Source of the DNA: Ruminococcus sp.
Lineage (GTDB): Bacteria; Bacillota_I; Bacilli_A; RF39; UBA660
Assembly (NCBI GenBank): GCA_023663235.1
Contig: JAMPHW010000003.1
Coordinates: forward strand, 97,099-144,592
DNA: 47,494 bases
Direction of reading: 5' to 3'
Shown here: piece after piece, positions 7,601 through 13,860 of the stretch
Layout: every line of letters starts with the position of its first letter
How positions within the stretch are numbered: position 1 is the first letter of the stretch
The notes under the pieces: generated by a model
Told to the model about the DNA's origin: nothing
Databases searched by the model: none
The model's input: only the letters and a program-made list of their open reading frames with translations
Position numbers and translations under genes: made by a program

Positions 7601-8377
7601 TTATTTGTCAAATAGAAATCCAAGGAATCCGCCAATTATAAATATAATTAAAGATGTAATATTAAAGCCTTCTAATAGTTTTAAAAATAATATAATTAAA
7701 GAAGATAACATTAAAGCTAAAATAACACTATAGGTTTCTTCTTTTTTATTTTTAAATAAATAATTCATTATAAAACTTATAACAATAACACCAATAATAA
7801 GACCTAGAAAATAGATAATAAACATTAAATTAAAAGGATTAGCAAGAACATTTAAGACTAATTCATAACTACCTAATATCATAAATATAGCTGTTCCACT
7901 TATACCAGGAATAATAGAGGTAAAAGCATCTATAACACCTAGTAAGGATATATATAAATAGTGAATAAAAGAGTCATTAAAATAAAAGGTATTAGAATTA
8001 TTCTTAGTAAGTAATAAAAACATAATAATTATCGTTATAAAAAATAAGAAAACGTTCTTTTTAGTTATTTTTACTTTTTTTACAAATGGTAATAAAGTTC
8101 CCATAATTAAACCTAGAAATAAATACATAGTTTCATAATAATAATTAGAAAGTAAAAATAATATTAATTTACTAAAAAATATAATTGCTAAAAAGACCCC
8201 AATACCAAAATTTATTAAAAGTTTACTATTTTTTTTAACATTACTAAAAAAGTTAGTTATAGCATCAATAATATTTTCATATATTCCTAAAGTTATAGCA
8301 AGCATAGAGCCTGATATACCTGGAATTATTTTTCCTAAACCAACAACAAAACCTTTTATAATAAGTAAAAAGTCCAT
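7601..8377 (-). CDS. DUF368 membrane protein (PopT-type polyprenyl-phosphate transporter)
   Basis: 258 residues, strongly hydrophobic, with about 8 membrane segments. The family's duplicated re-entrant motif is clear: GLGKIIPGISGSMLAI near residue 14 and FTSIIPGISGTAIFMI near residue 153. DUF368 proteins (PopT), like DedA proteins, have been reported to recycle undecaprenyl phosphate across the membrane, supporting peptidoglycan and teichoic acid synthesis. That role is inferred here by family. The SD GGTGATT precedes the ATG. It lies downstream of the surface-protein gene at 8418. Confidence 0.83.
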   Translation of the reverse strand: MDFLLIIKGFVVGLGKIIPGISGSMLAITLGIYENIIDAITNFFSNVKKNSKLLINFGIGVFLAIIFFSKLILFLLSNYYYETMYLFLGLIMGTLLPFVKKVKITKKNVFLFFITIIIMFLLLTKNNSNTFYFNDSFIHYLYISLLGVIDAFTSIIPGISGTAIFMILGSYELVLNVLANPFNLMFIIYFLGLIIGVIVISFIMNYLFKNKKEETYSVILALMLSSLIILFLKLLEGFNITSLIIFIIGGFLGFLFDK

Positions 8378-8417
8378 ATAATCACCATTTAATTATATGA
8401 ACTTTAAGTATTTATTA

Positions 8418-9875
8418 TTAAACTACGACTTTTAGTGGATTAGACTGGGTTCCATCACCTGTAAACTCTACATCTGCGCGAAGATTAATTACAGGACGGA
8501 TATGACGAACAGTTTGTAAATTCCAATTTACAGCCCCATCACCAAGACAACCAGAAGCATCAATACGAAACATACGTGCTTTATTTTCAATACTTTCAAA
8601 GTTAAAGGGAGATATCGTCCAATAATTTTGATTTGTACTTAAATAATTGCTTGTTGAACTTTCTATATACGCCAATCCAGCATAACTAGCTTCATCGGCA
8701 GTTATCATTCCTACTGGCGTTGATAATTTTTTATTTCCTTTATTTGAAGTACTGTATGTATATAAATCATTATTGTTTCCACATTTAAGTGTTGGTGTCA
8801 CTGCCGTTGATGTTGGTGTTGGACTAATTCCATTTGGTCTTAATCTTACATAAGCGCCATACCCAGTATGAGTCGTTCCTGCCCCACCAGAACCATTACC
8901 TGTATTTATACCATTAACCACTATTGGGTTGGATGTTGTAGTTGGAGTTCTATCTCCACAGAAGCCGGCATTTAAATCTATTTTTTTAATATTTGGCGTA
9001 CCAACCTTAAGATTAGAATTTATAAACCAATTATCTAATGCTTTTTTTACAGTACTATCATTAATATTGTCGTGCGTCGCTTTATATGTACTAGAATTAG
9101 GCGTTCCATACATAAAGCCAACATAAGCGTTATCATCAGCTTTTTCATTAAAATCATTTATTTTTATTTGAGTTTCTTCACCTGTTATTTGTGGTTCTAA
9201 CCTATTTCCATTTTCATCTTGTGTTCTTCCTTGATAAATTATTCTTATGCTTCCATCACCATTAATTCTAATTATTCTCCAATAATAGCCACCGAATTCT
9301 ACCCAGTTATCTAAAGGGTTTCCTGCAAAATAATAACTTATTCCATCATCATCTTCAGCTTCAAATATCATGCCATATGTTGTTTCGCCATATGGGACAT
9401 TAAAATCTTTATTTTCTATTGTTCTTTTTGATTTATATTTATAGTGTGTATTTAATAGTTCAGTCATTGTTCTAGAGTTTTCAGTATTTTTGTCTAAATA
9501 TAATATACATTTAGATGACTTGCTTACACTAGTAAATACGTGTTCACCTAAAATATTTGTATACAATTTAGCATTACTATCCTTATTATTCTTATTTGTT
9601 CCTTTATAACAATAGCTTTGACTTTCATTTATTTTATAACCACTAGGTATTAAAGTATTGCTATCTTGTTCAACATTATCAAGATATAAAGCTACAATAT
9701 TTATATCATAAGGACTAGCAATAACTTTGCCTTCTGTTAAAGGAATAGATGCTGTCATTCTATAATTTGCTTTTGATGTTATAAATGTTATTGTAACCGT
9801 AAGTAATACTACCATTATTAAGCCACACAAAAAATACTTTTTGAAGCTCTTATTTCTTAATTTTTCTATTTTCAT
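8418..9875 (-). CDS. Membrane-anchored surface protein with C-type-lectin-like C-terminus (paralogue A)
   Basis: 485 residues from an ATG preceded by GGAG (the in-frame start at 9908 lacks an SD). One N-terminal transmembrane helix is followed by an extracellular region. Conserved blocks shared with the proteins at 25316 and 46466 include the chain YYFAGNPLDNWVEFGGYYWR, DGSIRIIYQG, AYVGFMYGTP, GFCGDRTP, NNDLYT, ADEASYAGLAY and IRPVINLRADVEFTGDGT. The segment between YWTISP and IRPVINLR is where the copies differ. The architecture resembles DUF6273/formylglycine-enzyme-like or C-type-lectin folds that bind ligands at a variable C-terminal face. Export and adhesion are inferred. It has its own consensus promoter. 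Confidence 0.65.
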   Translation of the reverse strand: MKIEKLRNKSFKKYFLCGLIMVVLLTVTITFITSKANYRMTASIPLTEGKVIASPYDINIVALYLDNVEQDSNTLIPSGYKINESQSYCYKGTNKNNKDSNAKLYTNILGEHVFTSVSKSSKCILYLDKNTENSRTMTELLNTHYKYKSKRTIENKDFNVPYGETTYGMIFEAEDDDGISYYFAGNPLDNWVEFGGYYWRIIRINGDGSIRIIYQGRTQDENGNRLEPQITGEETQIKINDFNEKADDNAYVGFMYGTPNSSTYKATHDNINDSTVKKALDNWFINSNLKVGTPNIKKIDLNAGFCGDRTPTTTSNPIVVNGINTGNGSGGAGTTHTGYGAYVRLRPNGISPTPTSTAVTPTLKCGNNNDLYTYSTSNKGNKKLSTPVGMITADEASYAGLAYIESSTSNYLSTNQNYWTISPFNFESIENKARMFRIDASGCLGDGAVNWNLQTVRHIRPVINLRADVEFTGDGTQSNPLKVVV

Positions 9876-9940
9876 TTGTTTATTTCTCCTACAAAATAAG
9901 CAAACCATGGTTATTTTAGAAATTTCTAGCTTATAAACTA

Positions 9941-9969
9941 ATTATAATATTCACTATAATAAAAGTCAA
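9941..9969 (-). promoter_or_regulatory. Promoter of surface paralogue A
   Basis: Minus-strand TTGACT (9964-9969), a 17-nt spacer and TATAAT (9941-9946), about 65 nt upstream of the ATG at 9875. Confidence 0.75.
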
Positions 9970-10042
9970 GAAAAATTCTCTTATTAGGACTAAAAAATTC
10001 ATTCATAGTTAAATTAATGAGAAAATAAAAGTGGTGAAATAA

Positions 10043-10498
10043 ATGGACTATGGAGAAATTTTAAAAAAAATTAGAACAGAAAGAAATCTTACCCAAAGTG
10101 TTGTAGCAGAATATTTAAATATATCGCAAGTTACTTATTCTCATTACGAAATACAAGAAAAAATTATCCCATTAGAAAGATTGAATGAATTGACTAATTT
10201 TTTTAATGTTTCAATAGATTATATTTTTTCTTTTACTAATGTTTTAAATTACAAAAACAACTTAAAAGATATAGACAAAGCTTTGTCTGGCAAAAGAATA
10301 AAAGAACTTAGACAAGAAAATAAAATGACTCAAAAAAAATTAGCTGAAATTCTAAATACTGCACATCAAGTAATATCAAGATATGAAAAAGGTATTTATG
10401 TTATTGCTACCCCTTTTCTTTATGATATCTGCAAAAAATATCATATTTCTGCTGATTATCTTTTAGGTAAAATTGATAATCCTAAATATCTAAAATAA
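10043..10498 (+). CDS. Tandem-HTH XRE-family transcriptional regulator
   Basis: 151 residues made of two consecutive XRE helix-turn-helix domains. The first (about 5-60) has LTQSVVAEYLNISQVTYSHYE and RLNELTNFFNVSIDYIF. The second (about 77-147) has MTQKKLAEILNTAHQVISRYEKG and DYLLG. Each half resembles a single Cro/C1 repressor, so the protein may grip DNA as a built-in dimer. No effector domain is present. A GTGGTGA SD precedes the ATG. The protein at 19232-19684 has the same length and layout. It ends 2 nt before the promoter of the 10.5-kb locus and is a candidate regulator of it. Confidence 0.8.
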   Translation: MDYGEILKKIRTERNLTQSVVAEYLNISQVTYSHYEIQEKIIPLERLNELTNFFNVSIDYIFSFTNVLNYKNNLKDIDKALSGKRIKELRQENKMTQKKLAEILNTAHQVISRYEKGIYVIATPFLYDICKKYHISADYLLGKIDNPKYLK

Positions 10499-10500
10499 TA

Positions 10501-10529
10501 TTGTTTAAATATATAAAATGTGTTAGAAT
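10501..10529 (+). promoter_or_regulatory. Plus-strand promoter facing into the 10.5-kb palindromic locus
   Basis: TTGTTT (10501-10506), a 17-nt spacer and TAGAAT (10524-10529), with a TG dinucleotide one base before the -10 (extended -10). Transcription would start near 10536, just before the left terminal repeat at 10540. Confidence 0.6.
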
Positions 10530-10559
10530 CAATTTAGTAGAGCATTAGGAACATAATGT

Positions 10560-10700
10560 CTACTTGTTTGTTTCGACATTAACGTCTATCTTATCTGCAT
10601 AAATAATAATAGTCGTTGATGTCTTTTTATTATGTCTGCTTTCTTTAGAAAGCAAACTTTTTATGAAGTCTAGAATTACTTCTGACCACACTCTAATCAC
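10560..10700 (-). CDS. Possible 46-codon ORF, GTG start, overlapping the hydrophobic micro-ORF
   Basis: This frame opens at a GTG that shares bases with the TGA stop of the 24-codon micro-ORF (GTGA overlap) and runs to a TAG at 10560. The peptide begins VIRVWSEVILDFIKSLLS, then becomes polar and basic (KESRHNKKTST), and ends in a beta-like segment. An open frame of this length could arise by chance in a few percent of such sequence, and no clean SD precedes the GTG. I list it because the stop/start overlap suggests coupling, as in leader-peptide arrangements. Confidence 0.25.
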   Translation of the reverse strand: MIRVWSEVILDFIKSLLSKESRHNKKTSTTIIIYADKIDVNVETNK

Positions 10701-10771
10701 CTCACTATTCTACAACCAAACCCCAAAAAGAGAATCGAAAATAAAATAGTTATGAAAATTAAAGCAGACAT
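10697..10771 (-). CDS. Hydrophobic 24-residue micro-ORF, type I toxin-like candidate
   Basis: An ATG at 10771, four bases after AGGA, opens a 24-codon frame beginning MSALIFITILFSILFL and ending in a short basic tail (CRIVR). One transmembrane helix with a charged C-terminus is typical of type I toxin peptides. The SD and the ATG region are the 5' arm of the long-range inverted repeat and would be paired with the transcript's 3' end, the way hok-type mRNAs hide their SD. A consensus promoter lies directly upstream, and an opposing promoter could make an antisense RNA. No homologue is recognised; this is inference. Confidence 0.4.
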   Translation of the reverse strand: MSALIFITILFSILFLGFGCRIVR

Positions 10772-10796
10772 CAAGTCCTAATGCTCAATTTCAATG

Positions 10797-10825
10797 TATC
10801 ATATAAATTAAATTATGTCAAAATG
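10797..10825 (-). promoter_or_regulatory. Minus-strand promoter of the 10.5-kb locus (near-consensus)
   Basis: The minus strand carries TTGACA, a 17-nt spacer and TACATT with an extended -10 TG, so RNA would start near 10789 at the right terminal repeat. The -35 overlaps the hairpin at 10820-10849. Confidence 0.6.
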
Positions 10826-10849
10826 CAGATTTTGATAAATCTGCATTTT
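10820..10849 (+). terminator. Perfect 13-bp hairpin, likely terminator of the plus-strand RNA
   Basis: The arms 10820-10832 and 10837-10849 pair perfectly around a TGAT loop, and the right arm ends in TTTT. It would end RNA from the promoter at 10501. Because it overlaps the -35 of the minus-strand promoter, it could also influence initiation there. Confidence 0.6.
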
Positions 10850-11099
10850 AGAGTGTAAATTTTGTGTTAAATTTTGAGCTAAAATAAGTACTTTTTGTCA
10901 TTTTTGACGCATCTTTTACATAATTAATGTACAAATTTTATAAAATCTGTAATTTTAAAATTTTTTTCAAAATAAAAACACTGTAATAGTTTCATATTCT
11001 AGATATTAAACATCAGTGTTATTTATTTAAAGTTTTACTTAAGGATTAATCTTGTATCCTAATTCTTTTTATATTTAACCTTAATCAAATATTTTAGTT
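10850..11099. other. AT-rich intergenic stretch
   Basis: Apart from the terminator at 10971-11024, I see no convincing ORF, promoter pair or repeat here. It separates the structured locus from the fragment at 11100. Confidence 0.5.
10971..11024 (-). terminator. Terminator-like hairpin after the phosphoketolase operon
   Basis: AACACTG and CAGTGTT (11014-11020 with 10977-10983) pair around a partly paired interior containing GTTT/AAAC, followed on the minus strand by TTTATTTT. It is the first terminator-like element downstream of the operon ending at 11247. Confidence 0.5.
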
Positions 11100-11231
11100 T
11101 TAAAAGGATATTGGACGCACACCAATCGTAGTGTTGTTCACGTTGGTGTTGTTGAGGTAGCCAGACGAATCCACACGGAACACGGCAGCGCCGTTATTAT
11201 ACCAGAACGAAAAACCACTCAATTCGCTAGA
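11100..11231 (-). pseudogene. GC-rich C-terminal fragment of a lectin-like protein; possible DGR template repeat
   Basis: A 43-codon frame bounded by stops, without a start codon. It encodes ELSGFSFWYNNGAAVFRVDS, then SGYLNNTNVNNTTIGVRP and a TAA stop. This corresponds to the C-terminal block of DUF6273/C-type-lectin proteins and to the YWTMSP...FRV...GIRPVINLR end of the surface paralogues in this window, although DNA identity to them is low. It is much more GC-rich than its surroundings and has a run of AAC codons, as in template or variable repeats of diversity-generating retroelements. No reverse transcriptase is encoded in the window. A decayed gene end is the simpler reading. Confidence 0.5.
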
Positions 11232-11246
11232 TTAACCCTATTTAAT

Positions 11247-12380
11247 TTATATATCTAATCTTAAAACAATATCACTTTCAGGATAAGTTATGCAAGGATG
11301 AATATAATCGTTTTCAGCTTCAGCTTTCTTTAGATTATTGCCAATCATTTTTATTTTGCCTTCAAGAAGGATACTTCTACAATAGCCACATACACCTACC
11401 CTACATAAAGACGGAGCATTAATACCAGCTTTTTCCATCGCTACTAAAAGGGTTTCATCGCTAGAACATTTAGCAAGAATAAAATCATTTTTTAAAATAA
11501 CTTTAAGATCATATGTTACTACTTCTTGAGGATTATATTCCATAAAGAAATTTTCGAAATGAACAGATTTCTTAGGTATATTGAATTCACTTAGAATCTC
11601 ATTCATACTTTTATATAAAGCTTTAGGTCCACACATTAAAATGGTATTAAATTCCTTTATATATGGCTCTAACATTTCTTTAGAAATATGTCCGTTTAAG
11701 TAGTCTTTCTTTTCATCTCTAGTTAATGTAACAACAAATTTAACTTTTTTACTTCTTTTATTTATTTCTTCAATTCTTTTTCTAAATATTATATCTTCAT
11801 AGGTTCTAACACTATAAAAGACAGTTAAATTACAATCTTCATAACCATCAATTATAGCTTCCGCTAAAGACATAAACGGTGTAATCCCGCTTCCTCCAGC
11901 GATAGCAATGACATTCTTTTCATCTCGTACTTTATTAAAGCCAAAGTTTCCTGTAGGATAAGATACGATAAGTTCAGAACCGATATGTAAATTATCTAAT
12001 AAGTAATTACTTACTTTACCATTTTCTAATCTTTTAACAGTTATTTTATAAATGTTTTTATTTACAAGAGCTGGAGATGATGAAATGGTATAAGCACGAG
12101 TTGTATATTCGCTACCTATTTTAACTTTAACACTTAAATACATTCCTGGGGTAAAGGTTTTAAGTTCATTTGTTCCTTTAGATGTATTTGGAGCTAAAAG
12201 AAAACTTTTGGTATCTGGTGTTTCTTCGATAATTTCTTTTACAATAACTTTTTGTTCATTAGTATAAGTAGAAGTGACATTATCAACTATTGTACTTGAT
12301 AAAGGTTTTGCGGGATATTCATTTATTATTCCTTTTCTTTCCTTTTTAATACTATCTATTTTATTTACTTTATTCTCCAT
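11247..12380 (-). CDS. Flavin reductase/ferredoxin fusion (FAD-NAD(P)H reductase with C-terminal 2Fe-2S domain)
   Basis: 377 residues. After a 40-residue lead comes an FAD-binding barrel with RAYTISSSP, then the NAD(P)-binding AIAGGSGITPFMSLAEA and MCGPKALY. A C-terminal plant-type ferredoxin domain has the cluster cysteines in SLCRVGVCGYCRSIL plus a fourth in IHPCITYP. This is the layout of class IA oxygenase reductases and Hcr/vanillate-reductase-like proteins, which move electrons from NAD(P)H via flavin to the cluster. It overlaps the CrtI-like gene by 11 nt, so it probably supplies or withdraws electrons for that enzyme. The partner is not known. Confidence 0.85.
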   Translation of the reverse strand: MENKVNKIDSIKKERKGIINEYPAKPLSSTIVDNVTSTYTNEQKVIVKEIIEETPDTKSFLLAPNTSKGTNELKTFTPGMYLSVKVKIGSEYTTRAYTISSSPALVNKNIYKITVKRLENGKVSNYLLDNLHIGSELIVSYPTGNFGFNKVRDEKNVIAIAGGSGITPFMSLAEAIIDGYEDCNLTVFYSVRTYEDIIFRKRIEEINKRSKKVKFVVTLTRDEKKDYLNGHISKEMLEPYIKEFNTILMCGPKALYKSMNEILSEFNIPKKSVHFENFFMEYNPQEVVTYDLKVILKNDFILAKCSSDETLLVAMEKAGINAPSLCRVGVCGYCRSILLEGKIKMIGNNLKKAEAENDYIHPCITYPESDIVLRLDI

Positions 12381-13860
12381 CTATTTCACTTCTTTCTAAT
12401 AATTTATTAGTTATATAATAACCACTATAGAAGGCATTATCAACGCCACCACCGAAAATAGAACTACCACCAACAAAGCTTATATTAGGAAGGCATTCTT
12501 CTTCATAGTTAAGTAATCTATTAATACTATTATCATAGCCAAGTCTTCTATATCCTAACATATTTCCATTTTCATTATTAGTGAATCTACTAATTGTATA
12601 TGGAGTAGCAACTTCTATCTCTTCAATATATTCTTTAATATCTAAATCAAAAGCTTCTTCAAATTGTTTTATTAAACCATCGGCGATATCCATTTTAGTT
12701 CGATAATAATTATCTTTCGAAACTTTAGCGAACGGATCACCAAAATAACTGGTTTTTAAAATTAAAATAGTTGTATTTCTTGGACTTATTTCTTCATTTA
12801 CAACATTGGGTACAATAGCTTCCCAAGTATTATGGTTAAAGTTTACCATTTTTTTAACATTTTCTTTACTATCTAGGGTGTTAAACTGATAATACTTATA
12901 ATAATTTAAATTAAGTTCTTCATGTGAAGCATTTAAACCTAAATAAACGACAACACCATTAGTAGATAAAGTTCGGGCATTTTCTCTTCTTAAAGCTTCT
13001 TTATCAGGATTTTTTATTAAATTCTTTAAAGCATATCTTGAAGATGGATTGCAAATTATATGTTTTGCTTTATATTCTTTACCATCTTTAGTTAAAACGC
13101 TTATATAATCTTTTTCTTCCTTTATTTCTATAACATAAGAATTATAGTAAATCTTGCCGCCTTTGTTTTGAAACTTTTTAACCATTTTAATAGTTAAATC
13201 TAGACTTCCGGATGGAAGATAAGTTACTTTTTTAAAGATTATCTTATACATGAATTCTGCAAAATCAATAAAACTTAATTTATTTAAAGGACTACCAAGT
13301 TCAATCCATAAATAACTTAATCTATTAATTGTTTCTTTAGGCATTTTAAGAGCTGTAAGAGCATCACTAGCATTTTTATCAACAAATTTATAAAAGTTAG
13401 GATAATCGTTTTCTAAATCAGTATTGCCTTTTTCTATTTCTCCTAAAGCATCATGAACTTCTTTAGTAATTCTAATAAATTCTTTAATTGATTCTAAAGA
13501 GCCATTGTGAAGTTCTTCTAACAAAGCGGCCATTTCTTCAAAGTCACCTTTAATATCGAAGTCCTCTTTTTCATCTAAGGCTTTTATTCTTGTATTAAAA
13601 GGAATAACTTGAGGTTCGATATTTAAACCAAATTTCTTAAATAGTCTTTGGATAACGCCAACATGATTTTCATCACCGTAATTATATAAATCGTATAAAG
13701 AAACATCAAATTCAAATCGTCCCCTTTTAAAGGTTGTAACAAGTCCTCCAGGTAAACTATTTTTTTCTAATAATAACACTTTTCTATTGTTAACCGCAAG
13801 ATTTAAGCCAGCGCTTAAGCCTCCAATACCAGCGCCAATTACGATATAATCATAAATCAT
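12370..13860 (-). CDS. CrtI/phytoene-desaturase-like FAD-dependent oxidoreductase
   Basis: 496 residues with an N-terminal dinucleotide-binding fold, YIVIGAGIGGLSAGLNLA, then LLEKNSLPGGLVTTFKRGRF, the glycine-rich pattern of the CrtI/CarC flavoproteins. A C-terminal FAD-contact segment reads FVGGSSIFGGGVDNAFYSGY. Related enzymes desaturate carotenoids or saturate retinol, but no carotenoid synthesis genes are nearby, so the substrate is open. The ATG follows the phosphoketolase stop directly (TAGATG), with AGGAG inside that gene, so the three genes form one operon. Confidence 0.8.
   Translation of the reverse strand: MIYDYIVIGAGIGGLSAGLNLAVNNRKVLLLEKNSLPGGLVTTFKRGRFEFDVSLYDLYNYGDENHVGVIQRLFKKFGLNIEPQVIPFNTRIKALDEKEDFDIKGDFEEMAALLEELHNGSLESIKEFIRITKEVHDALGEIEKGNTDLENDYPNFYKFVDKNASDALTALKMPKETINRLSYLWIELGSPLNKLSFIDFAEFMYKIIFKKVTYLPSGSLDLTIKMVKKFQNKGGKIYYNSYVIEIKEEKDYISVLTKDGKEYKAKHIICNPSSRYALKNLIKNPDKEALRRENARTLSTNGVVVYLGLNASHEELNLNYYKYYQFNTLDSKENVKKMVNFNHNTWEAIVPNVVNEEISPRNTTILILKTSYFGDPFAKVSKDNYYRTKMDIADGLIKQFEEAFDLDIKEYIEEIEVATPYTISRFTNNENGNMLGYRRLGYDNSINRLLNYEEECLPNISFVGGSSIFGGGVDNAFYSGYYITNKLLERSEIDGE

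Larger units (their letters stand above)
10540..10786. ncRNA. Unidentified structured RNA locus closed by a long-range inverted repeat, transcribable from both strands
   Basis: The ends pair in two helices: 10540-10550 with 10776-10786 (11 bp, perfect) and 10556-10561 with 10766-10771 (6 bp). Internal helices are 10575-10584 with 10614-10623 (10 bp, one G.U), 10638-10643 with 10648-10653 (6 bp, tetraloop) and 10665-10669 with 10678-10682. A promoter faces inward at each end, so sense and antisense RNAs would overlap almost completely. No motif of RNase P, tmRNA, SRP or 6S RNA was recognised. Two micro-ORFs lie on the minus strand. Confidence 0.5.

Noticed and set aside
10540-10786. Assignment of the structured locus to tmRNA, RNase P RNA, SRP RNA, 6S RNA or a retron msr-msd
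   Set aside because: No tRNA-like end, no RNase P core motifs, no SRP tetraloop and no rod-like 6S shape were found, and no reverse transcriptase is encoded nearby.
11100-11231. A complete diversity-generating retroelement
   Set aside because: Only a template-like fragment is visible; no reverse transcriptase, Avd or matching variable repeat occurs in the window.
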